From: Chitinophagales bacterium
GTDB taxonomy: Bacteria; Bacteroidota; Bacteroidia; Chitinophagales; Saprospiraceae
Direction: 5' to 3'
Assembly: GCA_013298845.1 (NCBI GenBank)
Contig: JAAFJN010000001.1
Coordinates: 248,001-312,000, forward strand
DNA: 64,000 bases
The translations under genes were made by a program, and so were the position numbers. This document shows positions 9,282-18,001 of the stretch, one piece after another. The notes beneath the pieces are model-generated. The model made no database searches. It was not told where the DNA came from and was given only the letters and a program-made list of their open reading frames with translations. Position 1 is the first letter of the stretch; each line of letters starts with the position of its first letter.

Positions 9282-11153
9282 TTACATGGACAGTTCCAGC
9301 CAGCGGAGTTCCTTGGTCTCCAGGGTATCCTGCAAAGTGCCCAATTCGCCCGAAAGTTTACTGATTTCGTCGGGGGTAATATCGGGGGCGTTAAAGCGCT
9401 CCATGATTTCTTTTTTGCGGGCCTCGGCCTGAGCGATTTCGCGTTCCAGTTTTTTTAATTCGTTGCGTTCCGTATTGGTAAGACCCGCGCCGTTGGTGCT
9501 GGGCGCTTTGGCGGCGGAGGCCAGGGCTTGCTGTTCGGATTCGGCTTTTTTGCGTTGTTCCTCTTCGCGTTTTTTCACCATGCGGTATTCCACGTGGGTG
9601 CCCAAAAAGTCGCGAATTTGGCCATTTCCTTCAAAAACAAAGAGGTGTTCCACCAATTTATCCATAAAATACCGGTCGTGCGTTACCACGATCAGGCAAC
9701 CCGGATACTCTTCCAAAAAATCTTCCAACACCTGAAGGGTCATCACGTCGAGGTCGTTGGTCGGCTCATCGAGAATGAGGAAATTGGGGTTGCGCATCAG
9801 GACGGTAATGAGGTAGAGTCGGCGGCGTTCGCCACCCGACAATTGCGACAAATACACCTGTTGCTGGGGGCGGCTGAACAAAAAGCGTTCGAGGAGTTGC
9901 GCGGCGGTGAGTTCTTTTCCTTTTTCGAGCGGAATCACTTCGGCAATATCGCGCACAACGTCAATGACGCGTTTGTCTTCGGTCAGTTGGATGCCCTCCT
10001 GGCGGTAATGGCCAAAAACGATGGTATCCCCCACCACAACTTTACCGGTGTCGGGGACCAGGGCCTGGGTCATCAACTGAAGGAAAGTGGATTTGCCGGT
10101 TCCGTTGGGGCCAACAATCCCGATGCGTTCTTTTCTTTTAAATTTATAGGAAAACCCTTCGATAATTTTTTTGGAACCGTAGGATTTGGAAATGTTGTGG
10201 AGTTCGACGATTTTGCTACCCAGTCGGTTTTCTTTGATCTGGATGCTCATTTCGTCTTTCTGTTGTTTGAGCGCATCGTTGGCCTCTTTGCGGTCAAAGT
10301 ACGAATCCACGCGGGCTTTTGCTTTTGAAGTACGGGCGGCGGGGCTTTTGCGGACCCAATCCAGTTCCGTTTTCAGGAGTTTTTTGCGGCGTTCGTAGGT
10401 CGTGGCTTCCACCTCTTCTTTGAGGGCCTTTTTTTCCAAATAATCGGAATAAGAGCCGGAGTAGCGCCACAATTGTCCGTCTTCCAGTTCGATGATGCTA
10501 TCGCATACGTTTTCGAGGAAATACCGATCGTGCGTTACCATAAACAAGGTGATATTGGGTTGGCTGAGGTATTCTTCCAACCATTCGATCATTTCAATGT
10601 CCAGGTGGTTGGTTGGCTCATCGAGGATAAGGAAATCGGGTTCGGACAGCAGGATTTTCACCAACGCGAGGCGTTTTTTTTGTCCGCCGGACAGGGTGCC
10701 AACGGTAACATCGAGTTGGTCCATTTTAAATTGGAACAACATTTCCTTCACTTGGGCCTCGAACGACCAGGCATTCAGTTCGTCCATGAGGGCCATTGCC
10801 TCCTGGAGTTTATCGGAGTCGTCGGGGTTAGCGAGTGCTTTTTCGTATTGTTTAACGGCGCGCACCATGGGATTGGCATCGTCGAGTACGGCGCTCAGGA
10901 CATCCATTTGGGGATGAAAATCGGGTTCCTGATCGAGCCATCCGATGCGAATATCTTTTCGCAGGGTAATTTTGGCATTTTCGCCTTCGGAGCCTTCTTT
11001 GCCCGCAATGACGCGCATCAAAGTGGTTTTTCCGGTGCCATTTTTGGCGATAAGCCCTATTTTTTGCCCTTTATCAATATGGAGATTAATGCCTTTGAAC
11101 AGCAATTTTTCGCCATAGGAGCGACTAACATTTTCGAGAGTAAGGAAATTCAT
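9282..11153 (-). CDS. ABC-F family ATPase, Uup-like
   Basis: A cytoplasmic ribosome-associated ATPase of 623 residues with no membrane domain. It has two ABC cassettes in tandem: Walker A AKNGTGKTT near residue 40 with signature LSGGQKKR near 155, then GPNGTGKST near residue 350 with LSGGERRR near 440. They are separated by the charged P-site linker. A C-terminal coiled coil of about 80 residues (LKKLEREIAQAEARKKEI) is typical of Uup. ABC-F proteins act on stalled ribosomes in the E site; Uup also affects transposon excision in E. coli. Single gene, convergent with alkB. The upstream region carries a dispersed repeat at 11179-11264. Confidence 0.9.
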   Translation of the reverse strand: MNFLTLENVSRSYGEKLLFKGINLHIDKGQKIGLIAKNGTGKTTLMRVIAGKEGSEGENAKITLRKDIRIGWLDQEPDFHPQMDVLSAVLDDANPMVRAVKQYEKALANPDDSDKLQEAMALMDELNAWSFEAQVKEMLFQFKMDQLDVTVGTLSGGQKKRLALVKILLSEPDFLILDEPTNHLDIEMIEWLEEYLSQPNITLFMVTHDRYFLENVCDSIIELEDGQLWRYSGSYSDYLEKKALKEEVEATTYERRKKLLKTELDWVRKSPAARTSKAKARVDSYFDRKEANDALKQQKDEMSIQIKENRLGSKIVELHNISKSYGSKKIIEGFSYKFKRKERIGIVGPNGTGKSTFLQLMTQALVPDTGKVVVGDTIVFGHYRQEGIQLTEDKRVIDVVRDIAEVIPLEKGKELTAAQLLERFLFSRPQQQVYLSQLSGGERRRLYLITVLMRNPNFLILDEPTNDLDVMTLQVLEDFLEEYPGCLIVVTHDRYFMDKLVEHLFVFEGNGQIRDFLGTHVEYRMVKKREEEQRKKAESEQQALASAAKAPSTNGAGLTNTERNELKKLEREIAQAEARKKEIMERFNAPDITPDEISKLSGELGTLQDTLETKELRWLELSM

Positions 11154-11178
11154 AATTGCAAACGCAAAGGAACGGAAT

Positions 11179-11264
11179 TATACTTCGACTTGGCGGGTTT
11201 TGTGCATAAAAAACCTTGGGAGTCCCAATATTGTGCAGCACAAAACCAAGCGACGCTCAGTATA
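11179..11264 (-). repeat. Dispersed palindromic repeat, copy A
   Basis: Read on the minus strand this 86-nt element begins TATACTGAGCGTCGC and ends GTCGAAGTATA. Inside is an inverted pair GGTTTTGTGC / GCACAAAACC. Copy B at 17887-17966 shares both ends and most of the interior, and short two-ended forms occur at 59227-59280. It resembles a small non-coding mobile or REP-like element. Confidence 0.7.
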
Positions 11265-11280
11265 TGGTGAAGGAGCAGTA

Positions 11281-11321
11281 TAAAAAAACGAAAGCCCGGC
11301 TCCTACGTTTAGGAACCGGGC
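11281..11321 (-). terminator. Terminator of the small-RNA candidate
   Basis: The minus-strand stem GCCCGGTTCCTA / TAGGAGCCGGGC has a 4-nt loop and one internal mismatch. The tail TTTCGTTTTTTT follows. Confidence 0.75.
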
Positions 11322-11437
11322 CAATCTCGCCTATAAAAGCATAAGACATCTGAACCATAAGAATGTGGCTGATAATTCCCTAAAAATATTGCGTGTGAAT
11401 AAAGGGAACAGCCAAGGGAGTTCTACCCGTAGGTAAA
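11282..11437 (-). ncRNA. Candidate structured small RNA, possibly 6S-like
   Basis: A consensus -7 box TATATTTG (complement of 11442-11449) and an intrinsic terminator (stem 11321-11294 with a T tail at 11293-11281) bracket about 155 nt with no coding frame. The RNA can form an elongated rod. CCTA pairs with TAGG at the outside, GAAC with GTTC, GGCTG with CAGCC, and CCCT with AGGG around an apical loop of about 20 nt, with internal bulges between. A rod with bulges, a strong promoter and a free-standing position are features of 6S RNA; Rfam has a Bacteroidota family (6S-Flavo). I cannot match the consensus by eye, so the identity is only a suggestion. Confidence 0.5.
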
Positions 11438-11441
11438 TATG

Positions 11442-11449
11442 CAAATATA
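11442..11449 (-). promoter_or_regulatory. -7 promoter box of the small-RNA candidate
   Basis: TATATTTG on the minus strand, a perfect TAnnTTTG, about 5-7 nt before the inferred RNA start. A TTG lies 14 nt further upstream, which is short for this promoter class. Confidence 0.55.
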
Positions 11450-11641
11450 ACGCAGCAAAACTCCAAGAAATTTTATAGAAGTTGTTAAAACTTGGGTAAA
11501 TTAAGTTAATTTTCTTAAATGTAAGCGGGCCTATAAAATAAAAAGGATTAAAAAAAGAATGATAATCGGACTGTAAAGGTACGGCAAAAATTCTTTTTTG
11601 AAGAATTTTTAGATGTTATTTTTGGCCAAACGGCCTTTTTA

Positions 11642-12127
11642 TCAATAATCCGGCAGCCTTGCGGCCCAAGATTCGCTGAATTGGCTCCAATAAGTGAGTA
11701 CTTTTCGACGATTGGGGAATTCCGAATAGATTTCGCCCTGCCGCAGGCTTTTTAACACATGGTGCGTTGCTTTGGAGATATTGTCGGGTAACGCGTCCAG
11801 CGGTAACCACACCACATCTCTGAATTTTTTTCGCTCCAGGGGTTCCGGCACCCCTTCAAAATGCGATGCTTTAAAGTACAACACCAGCGATTGCTCATTT
11901 TTTTTGAGTTTATGCCGGTGCAACACGTGTACCAATTCCAAATCGGTGGCAACCACACTAATGCCCGCCTCCTCTTTGGCCTCCCGGGCCAATGCCTCCC
12001 GGGCAAATTCACGATCTTCTACATTACCGCCCACCAACGAGAATCCTCCCCCGTTTTGTTTGGTTTGATGCAGAAAAAGTAATTTCCCGTCTTTTTCAAC
12101 AATGAGTCGAACTGCGAAGATGAGCAT
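11642..12127 (-). CDS. Nudix hydrolase
   Basis: A cytoplasmic phosphohydrolase of 161 residues acting on a nucleoside diphosphate linked to another moiety. The Nudix box is complete at residues 34-56, following G-x5-E-x7-RE-x2-EE-x-G (key residues Gly34, Glu40, Arg48, Glu49, Glu52, Glu53). The substrate cannot be read from this motif. It is probably co-transcribed behind the 143-residue secreted protein at 12153, 25 nt upstream. The start MLIFAVRLIVEKDGK gives the usual first beta strand of the fold. Confidence 0.88.
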   Translation of the reverse strand: MLIFAVRLIVEKDGKLLFLHQTKQNGGGFSLVGGNVEDREFAREALAREAKEEAGISVVATDLELVHVLHRHKLKKNEQSLVLYFKASHFEGVPEPLERKKFRDVVWLPLDALPDNISKATHHVLKSLRQGEIYSEFPNRRKVLTYWSQFSESWAARLPDY

Positions 12128-12152
12128 CTTTTATGTTTAAAATTAAAGCCAA

Positions 12153-12584
12153 CTACTCTGCGTAGATATCCAGCAGAGCCTTTTCAATGTCTTTATGGGT
12201 GATGCCTTGTTTCAGCAATTCTTTTCTTTTTGCGGCTTTTTGCTGGCGCACTTCGGCTTGCGTTTTAGAAAAAATGGCCTTTTGTTCCTGGGAACTAAGC
12301 ATCATTTGGATACTTTTTAACGTTCCTTTTTGCAAAGACTCCACTTTTTTGTAGTATTTTTCGGGGTTAGTGGTTTTTAAGGCTTCAATTTCGGCGGTGT
12401 TTTTCAACTTCCGTTCCTGAATTTTTTGCATACGTGCGATCTGGTTTTCGGCCAGATGATACTTTGCAACAAGTTGTTCCGTGATGGTGCGTGCCTGGAT
12501 TTCAACGTTGCCCGTGCTTTGTTGAGCAAAATTATTTCCGATAAATGCCAACAGAAATGTGGCAATAAGTAGTGAGTATTTCAT
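12153..12584 (-). CDS. Secreted helical protein, Spy/CpxP-like, function unknown
   Basis: A 143-residue protein with a signal peptide (MKYSLLIATFLLAFIGNNFAQ, cut after about residue 20). The remainder is highly charged and helical, rich in Lys, Glu and Gln, with the repeated pattern of a long helix hairpin. It is reminiscent of Spy/CpxP-type periplasmic chaperones or LTxxQ proteins, but the diagnostic LTxxQ motif is not clear (a near match is LSSQEQKAIF at about residue 96). Upstream of the Nudix gene on the same strand. I do not assign a function. Confidence 0.7.
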   Translation of the reverse strand: MKYSLLIATFLLAFIGNNFAQQSTGNVEIQARTITEQLVAKYHLAENQIARMQKIQERKLKNTAEIEALKTTNPEKYYKKVESLQKGTLKSIQMMLSSQEQKAIFSKTQAEVRQQKAAKRKELLKQGITHKDIEKALLDIYAE

Positions 12585-12801
12585 AGTTGTAAACGAGTAC
12601 CAAAAATAAGCCTCAAAAGTAGTTATACTTCCTGATTGATGGTGTTAAAAATACGTGTAATCTGCTTTTATCTTGCAAAAGAATTTAAAAGTTCTTAGAA
12701 AAAGTGCCATTCAACGCAAAAAAATGCATTACAGCCCAAAAAACATACAAAAAGCACTTGGCCGCAAAAAAATGATATACCGCCATATGATTCTTACGCT
12801 T

Positions 12802-12809
12802 TACCTTTG
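12802..12809 (+). promoter_or_regulatory. -7 promoter box of fabF-rnc
   Basis: TACCTTTG, a perfect TAnnTTTG, 36 nt before the fabF ATG. Confidence 0.65.
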
Positions 12810-12845
12810 CACGTCTTTTTTGAAAAAGGCAAACACTTCGTATTT

Positions 12846-14087
12846 ATGAAAAGAGTTGTTGTAACTGGCCTTGGTGCCATCACTCCTATTGGCAATACCC
12901 TCGCGGCCTTTAACGAAGGCCTGAAAAAAGGTGTCAGCGGTGCCGACAAAATCACTTTGTTTGATGCGTCGTTATTCAAAACGCATTTTGCCTGTGAGGT
13001 AAAAAACTTTAACCCGGAAGAGTTTATCGAAAAACGCGAAGTACGTCGGATTGACCGCTTTACCCAATTCGCTTTGGTTTCTTCCGACGAAGCCCTGCAA
13101 CACTCTGGCCTCCAGTTGGATCAAGTGGACAGAACCCGCGTGGGCGTTATTTGGGCGTCCGGTATCGGCGGTTTGGCTACTTTGGAAAAAGAAGTGGAAG
13201 AACACGTGATGGGCAACGGAACGCCTAAACATAATCCGTTCCTGATCCCTAAAATGATTTCGGACATCGCAGCGGGTATGATTTCCATGAAACACGGTTT
13301 TATGGGCATCAACTACGCAACGGTATCCGCCTGCGCGTCTTCGTCGCACGCCATTATGAATGCGTTTGACTATATTCGTATGGGTCGCGCCGATATTATT
13401 GTGACGGGTGGCTCCGAAGCAACGGTGACCAAAACCGCCATTGGTGGTTTCAACTCCATGAAAGCACTCAGCGAACGCAACGACGACCCCGCTACGGCTT
13501 CGCGGCCATTCGACGTAGACCGCGATGGTTTTGTGTTGGGCGAAGGTGCCGGTGCGCTTATTTTGGAAGAATATGAACACGCCCGCAAACGCGGCGCTAC
13601 CATCTACGCCGAAGTGGTGGGTGCTGCCGCTACCGCCGATGCCTACCATATCACCGCCCCGCACCCCGAAGGACACGGCGTTATTAACGTCATGAACCTG
13701 GCTCTGGCGGATGCGGGTCTTCGCCCCGAAGATATTGACTATATTAACGTACACGGTACTTCTACACCATTGGGTGATGTGGCCGAATTAAAGGCAATTG
13801 CCCATGTATTTGGCGATTACGCCTTTAAATTAAATATTTCTTCTACCAAAAGTATGACTGGCCACCTGTTGGGTGCCGCCGGCGCCATTGAGGCTATTGC
13901 CAGTATCCTGGCCATGCAGGATGATTACGTTCCACCTACCATTAACCATTTTACGGACGATCCGAACATTGACCCAAAATTGAATTTGACTTTCAACGAA
14001 GCACAACACCGTACGATCCGAGCCGCAGTAAGTAATACTTTTGGCTTTGGTGGCCACAATGCTTCGGTTGTTATGAAGAAAATTTAA
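12846..14087 (+). CDS. fabF: 3-oxoacyl-ACP synthase II
   Basis: Condenses malonyl-ACP with acyl-ACP in fatty acid elongation. The 413 residues are the standard length starting at MKRVVVTGLGAITPIGN; the frame extends 13 codons upstream into the leader. The catalytic triad is intact: Cys163 in SACASSS, His303 in NVHGTSTPLGD and His340 in MTGHLLGAAG. rnc follows 24 nt downstream, the common fabF-rnc pairing. The acpP gene that usually precedes fabF is absent; a promoter box and a 36-nt leader occupy that place. Assignment is secure. Confidence 0.95.
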   Translation: MKRVVVTGLGAITPIGNTLAAFNEGLKKGVSGADKITLFDASLFKTHFACEVKNFNPEEFIEKREVRRIDRFTQFALVSSDEALQHSGLQLDQVDRTRVGVIWASGIGGLATLEKEVEEHVMGNGTPKHNPFLIPKMISDIAAGMISMKHGFMGINYATVSACASSSHAIMNAFDYIRMGRADIIVTGGSEATVTKTAIGGFNSMKALSERNDDPATASRPFDVDRDGFVLGEGAGALILEEYEHARKRGATIYAEVVGAAATADAYHITAPHPEGHGVINVMNLALADAGLRPEDIDYINVHGTSTPLGDVAELKAIAHVFGDYAFKLNISSTKSMTGHLLGAAGAIEAIASILAMQDDYVPPTINHFTDDPNIDPKLNLTFNEAQHRTIRAAVSNTFGFGGHNASVVMKKI

Positions 14088-14111
14088 AACAGGCCTTAGC
14101 GCAACACAACA

Positions 14112-14897
14112 TTGAGATTTATACGACGATTATATAACTATTATTTGCACGAGGATCGGGAATTGGCGCGCAGATTACACAATCTGCTCGGTTTTACCCC
14201 CGTGTATTTAAACCTGTTCAAACTGGCTTTTTACCACAAAAGCACGTTTAGTAACGGTGATTACGCCATTTCCAACAACGAACGCCTCGAGTTTTTGGGT
14301 GATGCGGTATTGAGCACCATCGTTGGGGAGTATTTGTTTAAAAAATACCCCAACAGCGACGAAGGTTTTCTTACTAAAATGCGTTCCAAAATAGTGAAAC
14401 GCAATTCCCTCGACGAAATTGGTGACAAAATGGGCCTCGATATGTACCTGGCTTCGTACAACCAAACCAAATTGTCCAAATCCATGTTGGGCAATTCGCT
14501 GGAGGCTTTGGTGGGCGCTATTTACATCGAACTGGGTTACAACGGTACCCGTCGGTACGTTGTAAAAAAGATTTTGCGCAAATACCTCGACATCCACGAA
14601 CTGGAACAGTACGACGATAATTACAAAAGTCAGTTGTTGGAATGGTGCCAAAAAAATGGCCACCAAATTGATTATAAAGTGCTCACTAAATACAAAAGTG
14701 ACAAGCGCGACAAGTTTAAAGTGGCAGTATTTGTGGATGGCAAAAAAGTGGGCACCGCCGATGATTTTAACAAAAAAAGCGCCGAACAATTGGCCAGCGA
14801 ACGCGCAATGATTGCGTTGGGTATTACAACCGGCAGCACGGCCACCATTAGTTTGGATGGCGACGATGCTACTACAGAGGAAAGTACGGAAGATTAA
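14112..14897 (+). CDS. rnc: Ribonuclease III
   Basis: A double-strand-specific endoribonuclease that processes rRNA and structured RNAs. The catalytic domain at residues about 20-165 carries the signature NERLEFLGD with the metal-binding Glu/Asp residues, and a later E in GNSLEALVGAIYIE. A double-stranded RNA-binding domain spans about 170-240 (KSQLLEWCQKNG... SAEQLASERAM). The length of 261 residues is normal with an acidic tail. The only start giving the full N-terminus is TTG at 14112; no ATG or GTG is available nearby. Second gene of fabF-rnc, ending before a strong terminator. Confidence 0.93.
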   Translation: MRFIRRLYNYYLHEDRELARRLHNLLGFTPVYLNLFKLAFYHKSTFSNGDYAISNNERLEFLGDAVLSTIVGEYLFKKYPNSDEGFLTKMRSKIVKRNSLDEIGDKMGLDMYLASYNQTKLSKSMLGNSLEALVGAIYIELGYNGTRRYVVKKILRKYLDIHELEQYDDNYKSQLLEWCQKNGHQIDYKVLTKYKSDKRDKFKVAVFVDGKKVGTADDFNKKSAEQLASERAMIALGITTGSTATISLDGDDATTEESTED

Positions 14898-14921
14898 TTT
14901 ATACCTACCATTGTTATTTTT

Positions 14922-14974
14922 AAAAAAGGCCGATTCAGGTGTTTTCGAACAATACCTGAATCGGCCTTTTTTTT
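14922..14974. terminator. Strong bidirectional terminator after rnc
   Basis: A perfect 13-bp stem GGCCGATTCAGGT (14928-14940) / ACCTGAATCGGCC (14954-14966), extended by A/T pairs, with an eight-T run on the plus strand and six T on the minus strand. It serves rnc and the convergent gene at 14979. Confidence 0.9.
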
Positions 14975-14978
14975 ATGG

Positions 14979-15758
14979 TTAAAGTGCCTCCAACTGGCCG
15001 CGCTCCTGCATAACACCCATGCCGAACAACGCAAAATCGTATTTCACCGGGTCATTCGGGTCAAATTCGCGCAAACGTTCGGTGAGTTCCAGTACCGCTT
15101 TCCAGTCGGTTTGGGGGCGTTCCAGCAAACCGTAATGCCGGGCAATACGCTCCACGTGTACATCCAATGGCATGAGTAATTGGGCCGGTTTGATGTTTTT
15201 CCACACCCCAAAGTCAACGCCCCGGTTATCGAAACGCACCATCCAGCGCAAAAACATATTCAGTCGTTTGCAGGTAGAATTGCGTTCGGGCGTGGCCACG
15301 TGTTTGCGGGTACGGGCGGGCGCGTACGGGTGATCGAAAAAATCGCGGTGAAAACCAATCAGGGCGTTTTCGGTGGTGGTATCGTTGGACTTTAGGTGCC
15401 GGGCAAAAGCGTGTTCGAGGCTGCTGTGTTTTTGGTAAAATTGTTGAAAAAACTCCAAAAAATACAAGGTATCGGTAGATTGAAAAGTGCGGTGTTTAAA
15501 ATCAAGAAAACGCGCGCGGTCTTTTTCCTCGTGGTGAAGTATAAAATCAAAAGGCGCGCCGTCCATTAATTCGACAAGGCGGTTGGTGCTGTTGATAATG
15601 GTTTTTCGTTGACCCCAAGCCAGCATCGCGGCCCAGAAACCAATGATTTCTTTGTCCTGCAACCGGGGAAACCGATGCGGAATGCCGATGGGGTCATCCT
15701 GAATAAATCCCGGACGGTTGTACTGTTCAACGGCTGATTCTAATAGGTCGCGCAACAT
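14979..15758 (-). CDS. TIGR02757 family protein (DUF2400), function unknown
   Basis: A 259-residue protein beginning MLRDLLESAVEQYNRP, the normal start for this widespread Bacteroidota family; 22 further codons are open upstream. Recognised by DPIGIPHRF near residue 25, AAMLAWGQRKTI near 45, CKRLNMFLRWMVR near 165 and MPLDVHVERIARHYG near 195. The CKRLNMFLRWMVR region with the following helices resembles the helix-hairpin-helix core of DNA glycosylases, but I see no confirmed catalytic residue set. Cytoplasmic. The function is not established. Confidence 0.85.
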   Translation of the reverse strand: MLRDLLESAVEQYNRPGFIQDDPIGIPHRFPRLQDKEIIGFWAAMLAWGQRKTIINSTNRLVELMDGAPFDFILHHEEKDRARFLDFKHRTFQSTDTLYFLEFFQQFYQKHSSLEHAFARHLKSNDTTTENALIGFHRDFFDHPYAPARTRKHVATPERNSTCKRLNMFLRWMVRFDNRGVDFGVWKNIKPAQLLMPLDVHVERIARHYGLLERPQTDWKAVLELTERLREFDPNDPVKYDFALFGMGVMQERGQLEAL

Positions 15759-15883
15759 ACTTTTCCTGTTTAAATCGGTGGTTTTAAATTCAAAATACCC
15801 GATGGGTGTAAAAATTTGGTGCAAAACAAGTTAAACCATTTCTAAATAAAAATTTTATCCGCGTTTTTGCGTGGAAAAAGCTA

Positions 15884-15891
15884 TACTTTTG
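15884..15891 (+). promoter_or_regulatory. -7 promoter box of lepA
   Basis: TACTTTTG, a perfect TAnnTTTG, 76 nt before the lepA ATG. Confidence 0.6.
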
Positions 15892-15967
15892 CGCCTCTTT
15901 TTTTACGAGATTTAAACAAATACAAAGCAGATTCGGTTTTGTGAACTTACTGACCGAGACTATTTAC

Positions 15968-17764
15968 ATGAGAAATATTCGCAACTTTTGCATTATAGCG
16001 CACATTGACCACGGGAAAAGCACACTTGCCGACCGCCTTTTGGAATTTACCAACACGATTAGCAAGCGGGAAATGCAGGATCAGGCGTTGGATAACATGG
16101 ATTTGGAGCGTGAGCGCGGTATTACTATCAAGAGCCACGCCATTCAGATGCGTTATGTGTCGCCCAAAACAAAAGAAGAGTTTGTTTTTAACCTGATTGA
16201 CACACCCGGCCACGTAGATTTTTCTTACGAGGTAAGCCGCTCCATCGCCGCTTGCGAAGGTGCGCTTCTGCTGGTAGATGCCACGCAGGGGATTCAGGCC
16301 CAAACCATTAGTAACCTGTACCTCGCGGTTGAACACAATTTGGAAATTATTCCGATTGTGAACAAAGTGGACATGGACAGCGCCAACGTGGAAGAAGTGC
16401 AGGATCAAATTATTGACCTGATTGGTTGTAAGCGCGAAGAAATTATTTCTGCTTCGGGTCGTACCGGCATTGGTATTCCCGATATTTTGGAGGCCGTTGT
16501 GGCGCGCATTCCCGCTCCCAAAGGCGACCAGGAGGCTCCGCTGCAAATGATGATTTTTGACTCTATGTTCAACTCCTACCGGGGCGTTATTGCGTACACC
16601 CGCGTTATGAATGGAACGGTAAAAAAAGGGGATAAAATCAAGTTTTACAACACCGGAAAAGAGGTTATCGCCGAAGAAGTGGGCCTTTTGAGAATGGGAA
16701 TGTTCGAAGCCGCCGAACTCAGCGCCGGTGACGTAGGCTACATTATTACGGGTATTAAGGTGAGCCGCGAAATTAAAGTGGGTGACACCATTACCCACGT
16801 TGTAAACCCGTGTACCGAGCCGGTAAAAGGTTTTGAAGAAGTAAAACCAATGGTATTTGCGGGGATTTACCCCTTGGACACCGACGACTTTGCCGCCCTG
16901 CGCGATTCGTTGGAAAAATTACAGTTGAACGACGCATCGCTGGTATTTGAACCCGAAACTTCGATGGCCTTGGGTTTTGGTTTCCGTTGTGGCTTCCTCG
17001 GAATGCTGCACCTGGATATTGTAAATGAGCGCCTTTCCCGCGAATACAACCAGGATATTATCGTTACCATTCCTAACGTAACGTACTACGCAACGGACAT
17101 GAAAGGCGTGCGCCGGATTGTTCACCAGCCCAGCGACCTGCCCGAACCCAACCACCTGGAAAAAGCCGAAGAGCCTTATATCTACGCGCAAATTATCACT
17201 AAACCCGAGTACATCGGGAATATTATGAAACTTTGCCTGGATCGCCGAAGTATCCTGATTAAGCAAAATTACCTCACGCCGACGCGTTTGGAAATGGTGT
17301 TCCATATGCCATTGGCCGAGATTGTGTTTGATTTTTACGACCAATTAAAATCATCCACGCGCGGTTATGCATCCTTCGACTATAACCTGTTGGATTATCG
17401 CGAAACGGATCTGGTGTGTATGGATATTAAACTCAACGGCGAACAAGTGGATGCTTTGTCGGCATTGGTACACCGCACCAAAGCCGAAAATATGGGTCGC
17501 CGTATGTGCGAAAAACTCAAAGAACTTCTGCCGCGTCAGCAATTCCAGATTGCCATTCAGGCCGCAGTGGGTGCCAAAGTTATTGCCCGTGAAACCATTT
17601 CGGCGCTCCGTAAAGACGTTACGGCCAAGTGTTACGGTGGTGATATTTCGCGTAAACGCAAACTTTTGGAAAAACAAAAAGAAGGTAAGAAAAAGATGAA
17701 ACAATTCGGTTCCGTTGAGGTACCGCAAGAGGCATTTTTGAAAGTATTAAAACTCAACGATTAA
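15968..17764 (+). CDS. lepA: Elongation factor 4 (LepA)
   Basis: A ribosome-binding GTPase that remodels stalled or initiating ribosomes. The 598 residues are the standard length from [19 protein letters not shown]; the frame extends nine codons upstream. GTPase motifs are intact: G1 AHIDHGKS (about 10-17), G3 DTPGH near residue 80 and G4 NKVD near 133. EF-G-like domains follow and the specific basic C-terminal domain ends with [18 protein letters not shown]-like sequence. Single gene with its own promoter and terminator. Confidence 0.96.
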   Translation: MRNIRNFCIIAHIDHGKSTLADRLLEFTNTISKREMQDQALDNMDLERERGITIKSHAIQMRYVSPKTKEEFVFNLIDTPGHVDFSYEVSRSIAACEGALLLVDATQGIQAQTISNLYLAVEHNLEIIPIVNKVDMDSANVEEVQDQIIDLIGCKREEIISASGRTGIGIPDILEAVVARIPAPKGDQEAPLQMMIFDSMFNSYRGVIAYTRVMNGTVKKGDKIKFYNTGKEVIAEEVGLLRMGMFEAAELSAGDVGYIITGIKVSREIKVGDTITHVVNPCTEPVKGFEEVKPMVFAGIYPLDTDDFAALRDSLEKLQLNDASLVFEPETSMALGFGFRCGFLGMLHLDIVNERLSREYNQDIIVTIPNVTYYATDMKGVRRIVHQPSDLPEPNHLEKAEEPYIYAQIITKPEYIGNIMKLCLDRRSILIKQNYLTPTRLEMVFHMPLAEIVFDFYDQLKSSTRGYASFDYNLLDYRETDLVCMDIKLNGEQVDALSALVHRTKAENMGRRMCEKLKELLPRQQFQIAIQAAVGAKVIARETISALRKDVTAKCYGGDISRKRKLLEKQKEGKKKMKQFGSVEVPQEAFLKVLKLND

Positions 17765-17771
17765 ATTTTGA

Positions 17772-17815
17772 AAACGGTTTTAGTGCCTTATGGGGTGCTA
17801 AAACCGTTTCTTATT
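17772..17815 (+). terminator. Intrinsic terminator of lepA
   Basis: A perfect 12-bp stem AAACGGTTTTAG (17772-17783) / CTAAAACCGTTT (17798-17809), followed by CTTATT. Confidence 0.75.
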
Positions 17816-17886
17816 GTCGTGTTTAGTCACTTTTTGATTATACCAGCCCGAATAAAGCATAAAGTTGCGTTGTTTGCATTATATTT

Positions 17887-17966
17887 TATACTGAGCGTCG
17901 CCAGGTTTTGTGCGCCACTTTGGGGAGACTGCATTTTTATGCAAAAAACCTGCTTGTCGAAGTATA
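17887..17966 (+). repeat. Dispersed palindromic repeat, copy B
   Basis: Begins TATACTGAGCGTCGC, ends GTCGAAGTATA, and contains AGGTTTT / AAAACCT as an inner inverted pair. It matches copy A (11179-11264, opposite strand) over most of its 80 nt. It lies in the leader region of the lysyl oxidase gene, 35 nt before the start codon. Confidence 0.7.
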
Positions 17967-18001
17967 CTTCTTGCATAAACTATCTTTTAATTAATTAATT
18001 T

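Larger units (their letters stand above)
11154..11641. other. Gene-free 488-nt region with a repeat element and a small-RNA candidate
   Basis: No protein-coding frame is convincing. The region contains the dispersed palindromic repeat at 11179-11264 and a minus-strand transcription unit with promoter (11442-11449) and terminator (11294-11321), both listed separately. Confidence 0.65.

Noticed and set aside
9528-10328. Long plus-strand frames opposite the ABC-F gene
   Set aside because: Antisense shadows; the minus strand encodes an unambiguous ABC-F protein.
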